In this document: in pieces, positions 8,883 to 17,097 of the stretch
How positions within the stretch are numbered: the first letter of the stretch is position 1
How the letters are laid out: every line of letters begins with the position of its first letter
From: Bradyrhizobium glycinis
Lineage (GTDB): Bacteria > Pseudomonadota > Alphaproteobacteria > Rhizobiales > Xanthobacteraceae
Length of the DNA stretch: 64,000 nucleotides
NCBI RefSeq assembly: GCF_016031655.1
Contig: NZ_JACCHQ010000012.1
Coordinates: 138,314 to 202,313, forward strand
Reading direction: 5' to 3'
Translations under genes and position numbers: made by a program
The notes under the pieces: generated by a model
The model's input: the letters and a program-made list of their open reading frames with translations, nothing else
Told to the model about the DNA's origin: nothing
The model's database searches: none

Positions 8883-8967
8883 GCCCTTGATCCAGCCGAA
8901 AGTTACATTCTAATCCGGCTCGATTTGTGCTTGCATCCGGGCCGCATCATCCGAAAGGGGAAGAAAA

Positions 8968-9879
8968 GTGAAACATTTCCGTCACATCGGGCTCGCGCTC
9001 GCCGCGACCTTCGTCGTCAGCCAGGCCGGGGCCCAGGAGCTGACCGGCACGCTGAAGAACATCAAGGACACCGGCGCGATCACGCTCGGCTTCCGCGACT
9101 CCTCGATCCCGTTCTCCTACCTCGACGACAACCAGAAGCCCGTCGGGTTCGCGATGGACATTTGCTACAAGATCGTCGACGCCGTGAAGAAGGAGCTCAA
9201 GCTCGACAAGCTCGAGGTCAAGCTCAACCCGGTGACCTCGGCGACCCGTATCCCGCTGATGGCCAACGGCACCATCGACCTCGAATGCGGCTCGACCACC
9301 AACAATGCCGAGCGCCAGAAGCAGGTCGCCTTCACCAACACGCACTTCCTGACCGCGAGCCGCTACGTCTTCAAGAAATCGAGCGGCCTGAAGTCGATCG
9401 AGGACCTCAAGGGCAAGACCGTGGTCTCGACCGCCGGCACCACCAACATCAAGCAGCTCACCGAAGCCAACGTCGCCAAGGGCCTCGGCGCCAACATCAT
9501 TCCGGCCAAGGATCACGCCGAAGCCTTCCTGATGGTCGAGACCGACCGCGCGGTCGCCTTCGTCATGGACGACATCCTGCTGGCGAGCCTCGTCGCCGGC
9601 TCGAAGTCGCCGGACGACTATGCCATTTCCAAGGACGCGTTCTCCAAGCCCGAGCCCTACGGCATCATGCTGCGTAAGGACGACCCTGCCTTCAAGAAGG
9701 TGGTCGATGCTGCGACCGCCGCGCTCTACTCCTCGGGCGAGGCCGAGAAGATCTACAACAAATGGTTCACCCAGAAGATCCCGCCGAAGGGCCTGAACCT
9801 CAACACGCCGATCTCGGCCGAGCTGAAGAACGAGTTCGCCAAGCCGACGGACTCGCCGAACCCGGACGACTACAAGTAA
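8968..9879 (+). CDS. gltI: Glutamate/aspartate ABC transporter, periplasmic binding protein
   Basis: A 303-residue family 3 solute-binding protein. It starts with GTG behind an AAGGGGAAG ribosome-binding site and has a signal peptide likely cleaved after residue 22 (QAGA-QE). The lobe containing GFRDSSIPFSYLD, the segment GTIDLECGSTTNNAERQKQV, and STAGTTNIKQL near the hinge closely resemble GltI-type proteins that bind L-glutamate or L-aspartate. It delivers substrate to the permease pair GltJ and GltK encoded next. A perfect hairpin directly after the stop (9891-9918) fits the common pattern in which the binding protein is made in excess of the membrane parts. Confidence 0.93.
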   Translation: MKHFRHIGLALAATFVVSQAGAQELTGTLKNIKDTGAITLGFRDSSIPFSYLDDNQKPVGFAMDICYKIVDAVKKELKLDKLEVKLNPVTSATRIPLMANGTIDLECGSTTNNAERQKQVAFTNTHFLTASRYVFKKSSGLKSIEDLKGKTVVSTAGTTNIKQLTEANVAKGLGANIIPAKDHAEAFLMVETDRAVAFVMDDILLASLVAGSKSPDDYAISKDAFSKPEPYGIMLRKDDPAFKKVVDAATAALYSSGEAEKIYNKWFTQKIPPKGLNLNTPISAELKNEFAKPTDSPNPDDYK

Positions 9880-9890
9880 GATGAGCTATT

Positions 9891-9918
9891 CGCCTCTCCC
9901 CGCTTGAGGGGAGAGGCG
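9891..9918 (+). terminator. Stem-loop between gltI and gltJ, likely partial terminator or 3'-end stabiliser
   Basis: CGCCTCTCCCC (9891-9901) and GGGGAGAGGCG (9908-9918) form a perfect 11-bp stem with a six-base loop, twelve bases after the gltI stop. No run of T follows, so it is more likely an mRNA-processing or stabilising hairpin than a full terminator. Confidence 0.7.
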
Positions 9919-10007
9919 GTACATTTCGGACATTCTGGAGGGAGAATGGCCGGACATTTGCATAGGCGCCGGGACATCCATGACTGGCGCGTTCGCGCGG
10001 GGGACAC

Positions 10008-10739
10008 GTGAACTACAACTGGAACTGGGGAATCTTTTTCCAGCCGAACCCGATGGGGACCGGCACCTATCTCGACATGCTGCTGTCGGGGCTGGTGCTG
10101 ACCCTCAAGACCGCGGCGCTGGCCTGGGTGATCGCGCTGATCACAGGCTCGATCGTCGGCGTCATGCGCACGCTGCCGTCGAAGGGCGCCAATTGGTTCG
10201 GCTTCGCTTACGTCGAATTCTTCCGCAACATGCCGCTTCTGGTGCAGCTCTTCCTGTGGTTCTTCGTGCTGCCGGAGATCCTGCCCAAGGCCGCGGGCCT
10301 GTGGCTGAAGCAATTGCCGAACGCGCCGTTCTGGACGGCTGCGATCGGCGTCGGCTTCTTCATGTCGGCGCGCGTTGCCGTGCAACTGCAGGCCGGCATC
10401 AGTTCGCTGCCGCGCGGGCAGAGGATGGCCGCAACCGCGCTGGGTCTGACCACGGTGCAGGGCTATCGCTACGTGCTGCTGCCGATGGCATTCCGCATCA
10501 TCCTGCCGCCGCTGACCTCCGAGTTTCTCAACACCATCAAGAACACCGCGGTCGCCATCACCATCGGGCTGCTCGAGCTGACCGGACAGGCGCGTTCGAT
10601 GCAGGAATTCTCGTTCCAGGTGTTCGAGGCCTTCACCGCCGCGACCATCCTCTATCTCCTCGTCAACGCCGTCGTCGTGACCGCGATGCGCTTCCTTGAG
10701 CGCTGGGTCGCGATCCCCGGCTACATCACGGGGAAATAA
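10008..10739 (+). CDS. gltJ: Glutamate/aspartate ABC transporter, permease
   Basis: A 243-residue inner-membrane permease of the His/Glu/Gln/Arg/opine family with about five membrane spans. YVEFFRNMPLLVQLFLWFF is the usual family motif, and the cytoplasmic coupling loop containing the ATPase-docking glycine reads AATALGLTTVQGYRYVLLPMAFR. It pairs with GltK to form the channel energised by GltL. The start is GTG 10008 (NYNWNWGIFFQ). The next gene begins three bases after the stop, so translation is probably coupled. Confidence 0.93.
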   Translation: MNYNWNWGIFFQPNPMGTGTYLDMLLSGLVLTLKTAALAWVIALITGSIVGVMRTLPSKGANWFGFAYVEFFRNMPLLVQLFLWFFVLPEILPKAAGLWLKQLPNAPFWTAAIGVGFFMSARVAVQLQAGISSLPRGQRMAATALGLTTVQGYRYVLLPMAFRIILPPLTSEFLNTIKNTAVAITIGLLELTGQARSMQEFSFQVFEAFTAATILYLLVNAVVVTAMRFLERWVAIPGYITGK

Positions 10740-10742
10740 GCG

Positions 10743-11435
10743 ATGTTCGGCAATCTCGATTTCGACGTTATCCGCCGTGCGCTGCCCTATCTGTTCTACG
10801 AGGGCATGACGTTCACACTGACGCTGACGGCACTCGCCGCCCTCGGCGGCCTCATCTTCGGTACGGCGCTCGCCCTAATGCGCCTGTCCGGCTTCAAGAT
10901 CCTCGGCCGCATCGCCGGCGTCTATGTCGACTTCATGCGCTCGCTGCCGTTGGTGCTGGTGATCTTCTGGTTCTACTTCCTGGTGCCCTATATCGGGCAG
11001 TGGGTGACGGGCGCCTCGCGCCCGATCAGCGTCGGCGCCTTCGCGTCCTCGCTGATTACTTTCATCATGTTCGAGGCGGCGTATTTCTCCGAGATTATGC
11101 GCGCCGGCATCCAGTCAATCTCGCGCGGCCAGCCGGCCGCGGCCAGCGCGCTGGGGCTGACCTACGCGCAGACCATGCGCTACGTCGTGCTGCCGCAGGC
11201 CTTCCGCAACATGCTGCCGGTGCTGATCACGCAGACCATCGTGCTGTTCCAGGACACTTCGCTGGTCTACGTCCTGTCGATCACGGACTTTCTGGGCGCG
11301 GCGAGCAAGGTGGCGCAGCGCGACGGCCGCCTGGTCGAGATGTATCTGTTCGCTGCGATCGTCTACTTCACCATTTCCTGTATCGCGTCCTACGGCGTCC
11401 GCCGCCTGCAGGCGCGCATCGCCATCATTCGATAG
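10743..11435 (+). CDS. gltK: Glutamate/aspartate ABC transporter, permease
   Basis: A 230-residue partner of GltJ in the same permease family. It has VYVDFMRSLPLVLVIFWFYFLVP in the second span region and the EAA-type loop SALGLTYAQTMRYVVLPQAFRNMLP that contacts the ATPase. Heterodimeric permeases of this type are normal for glutamate/aspartate systems. It starts at ATG 10743, three bases after gltJ, and ends 12 bases before gltL. Confidence 0.93.
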   Translation: MFGNLDFDVIRRALPYLFYEGMTFTLTLTALAALGGLIFGTALALMRLSGFKILGRIAGVYVDFMRSLPLVLVIFWFYFLVPYIGQWVTGASRPISVGAFASSLITFIMFEAAYFSEIMRAGIQSISRGQPAAASALGLTYAQTMRYVVLPQAFRNMLPVLITQTIVLFQDTSLVYVLSITDFLGAASKVAQRDGRLVEMYLFAAIVYFTISCIASYGVRRLQARIAIIR

Positions 11436-11447
11436 AGCGTGTCGATC

Positions 11448-12179
11448 ATGATCGAAATCAGCCATGTCAACAAATGGTACAGCCCCACCTTCCAGGTGCT
11501 GACCGACTGCACCACCAATGTCACCAAGGGCGAGGTGGTCGTGGTCTGCGGCCCCTCGGGCTCGGGCAAGTCGACGCTGATCAAATGCGTCAATGCGCTG
11601 GAGCCGTTCCAGAGCGGCGACATCTTGGTCGACGGCACCAAGGTCAACGATCCCAAGACCGATCTGCCGAAGCTGCGCTCGCGCGTCGGCATGGTGTTCC
11701 AGCATTTCGAGCTGTTTCCGCACCTCAAGATCATCGACAATCTCTGCCTGGCGCAGGAGAAGGTGCTGGGCAGGGGGCATGACAAGGCGCAGGCCAAGGG
11801 CATGCAGCTGCTCGAGCGCGTCGGCTTGAAGGAGCAGGCGCAGAAATTCCCGGCGCAGCTCTCCGGCGGCCAGCAGCAGCGCGTCGCCATCGCACGCGCG
11901 CTCGCGATGGATCCGATCGTGATGCTGTTCGACGAGCCGACCTCGGCGCTCGATCCGGAAATGGTCAGCGAGGTGCTCGACGTCATGGTCGATCTTGCCC
12001 GCGAGGGCATGACCATGATGGTCGTGACTCACGAGATGGGTTTTGCCCGCAAGGTCGCCAACCGCGTCATCTTCATGGACCGCGGCGAGATCGTCGAGGA
12101 CGCAGCGAAGGACGATTTCTTCGGTAAGCCCCGCAGCGACCGCGCGCAGAAGTTCTTGTCGAAGATTCTGTCGCATTAG
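11448..12179 (+). CDS. gltL: Glutamate/aspartate ABC transporter, ATPase
   Basis: A 243-residue ABC ATPase that powers the GltJK channel from the cytoplasmic side. It has Walker A GPSGSGKST (Lys41), the Q-loop in GMVFQHFELFPHL, signature LSGGQQQR, Walker B MLFDEPTSALDPE and the switch His in VVTHEMGFARKVA. The protein reads very like enterobacterial GltL. ATG 11448 is chosen because MIEISHVNKW aligns with GltL starts; a GTG nine bases earlier in frame is the alternative. The operon probably ends in the palindromic element just downstream. Confidence 0.95.
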   Translation: MIEISHVNKWYSPTFQVLTDCTTNVTKGEVVVVCGPSGSGKSTLIKCVNALEPFQSGDILVDGTKVNDPKTDLPKLRSRVGMVFQHFELFPHLKIIDNLCLAQEKVLGRGHDKAQAKGMQLLERVGLKEQAQKFPAQLSGGQQQRVAIARALAMDPIVMLFDEPTSALDPEMVSEVLDVMVDLAREGMTMMVVTHEMGFARKVANRVIFMDRGEIVEDAAKDDFFGKPRSDRAQKFLSKILSH

Positions 12180-12185
12180 CTCCTC

Positions 12186-12308
12186 TGTCATTCCGGGACG
12201 CGCCTCCTGGCGCGGGCCCGGAATCCATAACCACCAGCCGGGGTTATGGATTCTCAGATGCGCAGTTGCGCATCAAAGCTCGTCGCTGCGCGCCGCCCCG
12301 GAATGACA
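12186..12308. repeat. Palindromic intergenic element, GTCATTCCGGG family
   Basis: TGTCATTCCGGG (12186-12197) pairs with CCCCGGAATGACA (12296-12308), with GGCGCG-type and ATGGATTC segments inside that also pair. The outer arms match the smaller hairpin at 3101-3141. It separates gltL from the transaminase gene. Confidence 0.82.
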
Positions 12309-12383
12309 GGTTGAGGGTTTCGTGGCGCCACCAAATCCCATATACGAACAGGCAATTCCCCCTTCCCTCCCAGGAGACCTGCC

Positions 12384-13244
12384 TTGGACTCGATCGCCTA
12401 CGTCAACGGCTCATTCGTCCCGCTCTCCGAAGCCAAGATCTCGGTGCTCGACCGCGGCTTCCTGTTCGCCGACGGCATCTACGAGGTCTCGGCCGTGCTC
12501 GACGGCAAGCTGGTCGACAATGCCTCGCATCTGGCCCGGCTGGAGCGGTCCGTCGGGGAGATCAAGCTGAAGCTGCCGGAGACCATCGAGCGTATCACCG
12601 AACTGCAGAAGGAGCTGATCGCGCGCAACAAGCTCGTGAACGGCCTCGTCTATCTCCAGGTGACGCGCGGCGCCGACAAGGGGCGCGACTTCCCGTTTCC
12701 CAAGGCTGGCGTCAAGTCGAGCCTGGTGATGTTCACGTCCGAGAAGGACATCATCAACGCCGCGGTGGCCAAGACCGGCATCAACGTCATCACGGTGCCC
12801 GACATCCGCTGGGAGCGCCGCGACATCAAGAGCGTGGCGCTGCTTGCGCAAGTGCTGGCGAAGCAGGCCGCGGCGGAAGCCGGCGCCGGCGAAGCCTGGA
12901 TGCTGCAGGACGGCTACGTCACCGAAGGCGGCTCGTCCACGGCGTTCATCCTGACCAAGGACGACGTCATCGTCACCCGCCAGAACTCCAACGCGATCCT
13001 GCCCGGCTGCACCCGCAAGGCCGTGATCGCGCTTGCCGAGGAGCGCCAGCTTCGCGTCGAGGAACGCTCCTTTACGGTCGCCGAAGCGCTCGCCGCCAAG
13101 GAAGCCTTCATCACCAGCGCATCCTCCTTCGTGCAGCCGGTGGTCGCCATCGATGGCAAGACGATCGGCGACGGCAAGCCCGGCCCGATGGCGACGCGCC
13201 TTCGCGAGATCTACGTGGAGTTCGCCAAGGCGACGGCGGTCTGA
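12384..13244 (+). CDS. dat: D-amino acid transaminase-like PLP enzyme (fold type IV)
   Basis: A 286-residue fold-type-IV aminotransferase. The probable PLP lysine is Lys149 in WERRDIKSVALL, with the supporting VTEGGSSTAFIL segment, an N-terminal DRGFLFADGIYE motif, and a phosphate-binding ITSASSFVQPV stretch. These features fit D-alanine/D-glutamate transaminases better than branched-chain enzymes, but the aminodeoxychorismate-lyase relatives are close, so substrate is inference. The start is TTG 12384 with AGGAGAC at 12372-12378; no in-frame ATG gives the full N terminus. It follows the glutamate importer on the same strand but is separated from it by a repeat element. Confidence 0.85.
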   Translation: MDSIAYVNGSFVPLSEAKISVLDRGFLFADGIYEVSAVLDGKLVDNASHLARLERSVGEIKLKLPETIERITELQKELIARNKLVNGLVYLQVTRGADKGRDFPFPKAGVKSSLVMFTSEKDIINAAVAKTGINVITVPDIRWERRDIKSVALLAQVLAKQAAAEAGAGEAWMLQDGYVTEGGSSTAFILTKDDVIVTRQNSNAILPGCTRKAVIALAEERQLRVEERSFTVAEALAAKEAFITSASSFVQPVVAIDGKTIGDGKPGPMATRLREIYVEFAKATAV

Positions 13245-13293
13245 GAAGCTTTGCGAGTCGGACGTACTTTTCGCTAGGCCACGTATTGCCCTG

Positions 13294-13455
13294 CCCCTCA
13301 CCCGGATCGCTACGCGATCCGACCTCTCCCCGCAGAAGAGCGGGGAGAGGTTGAGTGCGCCGAGATGGACTCTTCACTTGGATTATTGCGGTGAGGAACG
13401 CGTCGCTCTCTCTCTCCCTCGCCCCGTTCTTACGGGGAGAGGGTGGGGTGAGGGG
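13294..13455. repeat. Mosaic palindromic element, about 160 bp (CCCTCACCC / CCTCTCCC type), copy 1
   Basis: The outer arms CCCCTCACCC (13294-13303) and GGGGTGAGGGG (13445-13455) enclose three hairpins. These are GGATCGC/GCGATCC at 13304-13320, CCTCTCCCCGC/GCGGGGAGAGG at 13323-13350, and CCCCGT/ACGGGG at 13422-13437. Copies with the same plan lie at 33597-33757, 50132-50330 and 61709-61850. It fills the gap between convergent genes and could terminate both. Confidence 0.85.
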
Positions 13456-13490
13456 TTGTCGCCGCGAGGAAGCTGGCCGTTTTGGTCAGA

Positions 13491-13952
13491 TCACGCCACC
13501 GACGCCTTCACCTTCACCGGATGGACCGCGCGGAACGCGATCGCGATCCTGTTCCAGGCATTGATGGCCCCGATCAGCATGGTCAGGTTCACCGTCTCCT
13601 CCTCGGAGAACTGCGCCCGGACCTGTTCGTAAGTCTCGTCGGGCGCATGCGTCTCGGCGATCAGCGTCACCGCTTCGGTCCAGGCTAGCGCGGCGCGCTC
13701 GCGGTCGGAATAGAGCGGGGATTCGCGCCAGGCGTTGAGCAGGTAAATGCGCTGCTCGGTCTCGCCGCGCTTGCGGGCATCCTCGGTGTGCATGTTGATG
13801 CAGAACGCGCAGCCGTTGATCTGCGACGCCCGGATCTTGACCAGCTCGATCAGCGATTTCTCCAGGCCCGTCGACTGGATCTGCTCTTCCAGCGCCAGCA
13901 GCGCTTTGATCGTATCGGGCGCGGCCTGGTAGTAGTTCATGCGGGGCTTCAT
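13491..13952 (-). CDS. AhpD-like / carboxymuconolactone decarboxylase-fold peroxidase
   Basis: A 153-residue all-helical protein of the CMD/AhpD family. The redox pair Cys48 and Cys51 with His55 reads NGCAFCINMH, the family's active site for thiol-based peroxide reduction. LVKIRASQ before it and GAINAWNRIAIAFR at the C terminus are also typical. ATG 13952 (MKPRMNYY) is preceded by AAGGAG on the minus strand. It starts 25 bases after the emrB stop, so it likely belongs to the emrA-emrB transcript. Linking efflux with a thiol peroxidase suggests a response to electrophiles or oxidants; that is inference. Confidence 0.88.
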   Translation of the reverse strand: MKPRMNYYQAAPDTIKALLALEEQIQSTGLEKSLIELVKIRASQINGCAFCINMHTEDARKRGETEQRIYLLNAWRESPLYSDRERAALAWTEAVTLIAETHAPDETYEQVRAQFSEEETVNLTMLIGAINAWNRIAIAFRAVHPVKVKASVA

Positions 13953-13977
13953 GGTCGTTCTCCTTTTCTTTGGTTGA

Positions 13978-15591
13978 TCAGTGGGCTCCACCGGCCGAGA
14001 CCTGGCCGGGCTTCTTCAGAAAGAATACGGCGACGAGGGCAACGATCAGCGCCATGCCGAGCAGGTAGAAAGTATCGCTGAAGGCGAAGATAAAGGCTTG
14101 CTTCTGCACGATATGGCCGATCGCCACATAGGCGCGATGCGCGGCGTCCGCACGGTCGAGAACGCCGTGATTGACGAAATATTGCGTGAGCTGCTCGAGC
14201 CGCGTGCGCGTGGCCTCCTCGAACACAGAAACCGACTGCATCAGCACGTTGGAGTGATATTGCTCGCGCTTGGTCAGCACGGTTTGCAGCAGCGCGATGC
14301 CGACGGCGCCGCCGAGATTGCGCATCATGTTGAACAGGCCGGAGGCCGAGCCCGCATTCTCCGCTTCGATGCCAGTCGTCGCCACCGCCGACAACGGCGC
14401 CATCACCAGCGCCTGGCCGATGGCGCGCACGATATTGGGCCACAGCAGCTGGTCGGCGGCATAGTCGTTGGTCATGTCGATGTTCATGAAGTTGGATGCC
14501 GCGAACAGAACGAAGCCGACGCCGATGATAATCCGCGCATCGAGCTTCTGCATCAGGCGCGGCACCAGCGGGATCAGCACGAGTTGCGGCAGCCCGGTCC
14601 AGGCCAGCACCATGCCGATCTGCTCGGCATTGTAGCCCTGGATGCGCGACAGATATTGCGGCAGGATGAACACCGAGCCGTAGAGCGCGATGCCGAGCAG
14701 GAAGTTCGCGAGCATGCCGAAGCCGAAATTGCGGCGCACGAGCAGGCGCAGATTGAGCAGCGGCTTCTTCACCGTGAGCTCGATGATCAGAAAGGCGGTC
14801 AGCGCAACGGCGGCGATGATCGAGAGCTTGACGATGAAGGGCGAGCCGAACCAGTCGTCCTTGTTGCCTTCTTCCAGCACGGTCTGGAGCGCTGACAGCC
14901 CGATCGCCATGGTGATGATGCCGGCCCAGTCGCCCTCGCGAAGCAGCGACAGCTTCATGGGCTTCGTCTCGAGCGCGTACCAGAGCATACCGACCATGAT
15001 CACGCCGGGCACCAGGTTGACGTAGAAGATGTATTGCCAGCCGAAATTTTCGGTGAGATAGCCGCCGATGGTCGGGCCGATCGCCGGCGCGAATGTCGCC
15101 GACAGCGCGAACAGCGCAAGCCCGACCGGCTGCTTGGCGCGCGGCAGCAGCATGATGATCAGCGTGAAGGCCATCGGGATCAGCACGCCGCCGGTAAAAC
15201 CCTGGATGGCGCGCAGCACGATCATCTGCGACAGATCCTGCGCCAATGCGCAGGCCGCGGACAGAACCAGGAACAGGATCGCATTGGTGAGCAGGTAGAT
15301 GCGGATCGAGAACACCTGCGCCAGCCAGCCCGACAGCGGGATCACCACGATCTCGGCGATCAGGTAGGAAGTCGAGATCCAGCCGCCGTCGTCGATGCCG
15401 GCGCCGATCGCGCCCTGGATGTCCGCGAGCGAGGCGTTGACGATCTGGATGTTCAGAACCGCCATGAAGGCGCCGAGCGTGGCGCCGATCACCGCGATCC
15501 AGGTCTTTGTGGACACCGCCGGCGCCGTGGGCGCAGCACGGACGGCGAGATTGGCGGAGGTGGCGTTGAGGGCTGGTTGGAGCGTGCTCAT
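13978..15591 (-). CDS. emrB: MFS multidrug exporter, DHA2 (EmrB/QacA) family
   Basis: A 537-residue inner-membrane transporter with the 14-span plan of the DHA2 family. LNIQIVNASLADIQ in span 1 is the family's conserved acidic/polar motif, followed by GWISTSYLIAEIVVIPLSGWLAQ, the motif A-like loop, and GGVLIPMAFTLIIMLLP in span 5. EmrB-type pumps expel hydrophobic compounds and uncouplers with proton antiport, working with a periplasmic EmrA adaptor, which is encoded 117 bases upstream on the same strand. A candidate operator lies in that gap. Confidence 0.93.
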   Translation of the reverse strand: MSTLQPALNATSANLAVRAAPTAPAVSTKTWIAVIGATLGAFMAVLNIQIVNASLADIQGAIGAGIDDGGWISTSYLIAEIVVIPLSGWLAQVFSIRIYLLTNAILFLVLSAACALAQDLSQMIVLRAIQGFTGGVLIPMAFTLIIMLLPRAKQPVGLALFALSATFAPAIGPTIGGYLTENFGWQYIFYVNLVPGVIMVGMLWYALETKPMKLSLLREGDWAGIITMAIGLSALQTVLEEGNKDDWFGSPFIVKLSIIAAVALTAFLIIELTVKKPLLNLRLLVRRNFGFGMLANFLLGIALYGSVFILPQYLSRIQGYNAEQIGMVLAWTGLPQLVLIPLVPRLMQKLDARIIIGVGFVLFAASNFMNIDMTNDYAADQLLWPNIVRAIGQALVMAPLSAVATTGIEAENAGSASGLFNMMRNLGGAVGIALLQTVLTKREQYHSNVLMQSVSVFEEATRTRLEQLTQYFVNHGVLDRADAAHRAYVAIGHIVQKQAFIFAFSDTFYLLGMALIVALVAVFFLKKPGQVSAGGAH

Positions 15592-15655
15592 GGAAGCCTC
15601 GTCTCGGGTACGGAGACAGGATGCGTTAGGCGGGTGGGTTCGATCATCGTGGACG

Positions 15656-15674
15656 TTCTGGAAGGATCATCCTT
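15656..15674. promoter_or_regulatory. Candidate operator copy between emrA and emrB
   Basis: TTCTGGAAGGATCATCC (15656-15672) matches 16 of 17 bases of the motif at 16954-16970 in the emrA/lysR gap. Its core AAGGAT-C-ATCCTT (15662-15674) is a perfect palindrome. It lies about 65 bases before emrB. Confidence 0.55.
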
Positions 15675-15708
15675 GCGGATTCGACAGTCCGGCCGGAGCC
15701 TGCCGGCT

Positions 15709-16890
15709 TCAGCCGCCGTTTGGGTTTGGTGCGTTGTCAGCCACACGCTTTGCGCTGTCGCGCTCGGCCAGCACAGCCTGTTTGGTGTCGACGGTCGGTA
15801 CCGCGGACATGCCGGGCCGCAGCAAGCCGGTGAGATTGTGGTCGTCGAGCACGATCTTCACCGGAACGCGCTGCACGATCTTGGTGAAGTTGCCGGTGGC
15901 GTTGTCGGGCGGCAGCAGTGCGAATTCGAGCCCGCTCGCCGGCGACAGGCTGTCGACATGGCCGCGCAGGGTGGTGTTGCGGAAGCTGTCGACGTGCAGC
16001 TCGACCGGCTGGCCCGGCCGCACATGCGTGAGCTGGGTCTCCTTGAAATTGGCGATGACATAGACGGCGTCGAGCGGCACCACCGCCATCAATTGCGTGC
16101 CGGCTTGCACGTATTGGCCGACCCGCAAGCTGCGGGCGCCGACCGTGCCGTCCACGGGAGCTGTGATCTCCGTATAGGACAGATTCAGCGCCGCCTGCTG
16201 CGCGACTGCGCGGGCGCGTTCGAGCTGGGCGGCGGCCTGGGCGCGTTGGGTGGTGAGCACGTCGACCTTGCGCTGCGCGGCGACGAGGCCGGACTTGGCA
16301 TGCTGCAATTGCGCGCTGCTGGCGCGCAGCGCCGCATCGGTCTGCTGCGCGCGCTGGATCGTGCCGGAGCCCGACTTCATGAGGTCGTCGTAGCGGGCGC
16401 GCTCCTCCTGCGCGAATTTCAGATTGGCCTCCGCAGCAGCGACATCGGCAGTGCTCTGTTCGATGATCGGCTGCTGCAGTTCGAGCTGGGCGTCGATGTT
16501 GCGGACCGAGGCTTCGCCGGCAGCGACGTCGGCTTTCGCCTGGTCGAGCGCCGCCTTGAAATCGCGGTCGTCGATCTTGGCCAGCAGCTGGCCCGCCCGA
16601 ACCTTCTCGTTGTCGCCGACCAGCACCTTGGCGATGTAGCCGGAGACCTTCGGCGCGACGATCGTGGAGTCCGCCTTCACATAGGCGTCGTCGGTCGATT
16701 CGAGGTAGCGGCCGTTAGTCCAGTAATCGTGTCCGTAGTAGGCCATGGTTGCCGTGCCTGCGAGGAGCGCGAGCACCAAGGCCGCGCGCCGGACCCTGTT
16801 CCGGGCCTGGGCAGTGGGCGGCGCCTTGGCGTAATCACGAGTGATTTCAGTTGCTTCCTGGAAGGTCTCGGTGCGGGGCATTTCGGACAT
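15709..16890 (-). CDS. emrA: HlyD/EmrA-family membrane fusion protein
   Basis: A 393-residue periplasmic adaptor. A short cytoplasmic N terminus precedes one membrane span near residues 36-52. The lipoyl-like half STDDAYVKADSTIVAPKVSGYI follows, then a long alpha-hairpin coiled coil (about 100-215, rich in Ala, Gln, Glu), the second lipoyl half TEITAPVDGTVGARSLRVGQYVQ, and a beta-barrel. It bridges EmrB to an outer-membrane channel; no TolC-like gene is present here. The first gene of the emrA-emrB-ahpD-like group, it is divergent from a LysR gene that is the obvious candidate regulator. Confidence 0.92.
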   Translation of the reverse strand: MSEMPRTETFQEATEITRDYAKAPPTAQARNRVRRAALVLALLAGTATMAYYGHDYWTNGRYLESTDDAYVKADSTIVAPKVSGYIAKVLVGDNEKVRAGQLLAKIDDRDFKAALDQAKADVAAGEASVRNIDAQLELQQPIIEQSTADVAAAEANLKFAQEERARYDDLMKSGSGTIQRAQQTDAALRASSAQLQHAKSGLVAAQRKVDVLTTQRAQAAAQLERARAVAQQAALNLSYTEITAPVDGTVGARSLRVGQYVQAGTQLMAVVPLDAVYVIANFKETQLTHVRPGQPVELHVDSFRNTTLRGHVDSLSPASGLEFALLPPDNATGNFTKIVQRVPVKIVLDDHNLTGLLRPGMSAVPTVDTKQAVLAERDSAKRVADNAPNPNGG

Positions 16891-16939
16891 TGCGGTCTCC
16901 TGTCAGCTCGCTGAGACTATCGGTCTTGCTGGCACGGAT

Positions 16940-16987
16940 GATAATCGGCTAAATTCTGGAAGGATTATCCATTGAGGGTGGATAATC
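16940..16987. promoter_or_regulatory. Candidate LysR operator between emrA and lysR
   Basis: GATTATCCA (16963-16971) and TGGATAATC (16979-16987) form a perfect 9-bp inverted repeat with a 7-base spacer. A third half-site GATAATC lies at 16940-16946. The 17-mer TTCTGGAAGGATTATCC (16954-16970) recurs with one change at 15656-15672. The position between divergent genes fits a LysR-type control site. Confidence 0.6.
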
Positions 16988-17097
16988 TAAGCCGTCACCG
17001 TGATGTCTACCGGGTCAGGCGCACAGCTGCGCCAGGGCGATTGCCGTCTCTGTCGCGCGATTGCTGCTGAGGCGCACATCCCAGTGCAAGGAAAGCC

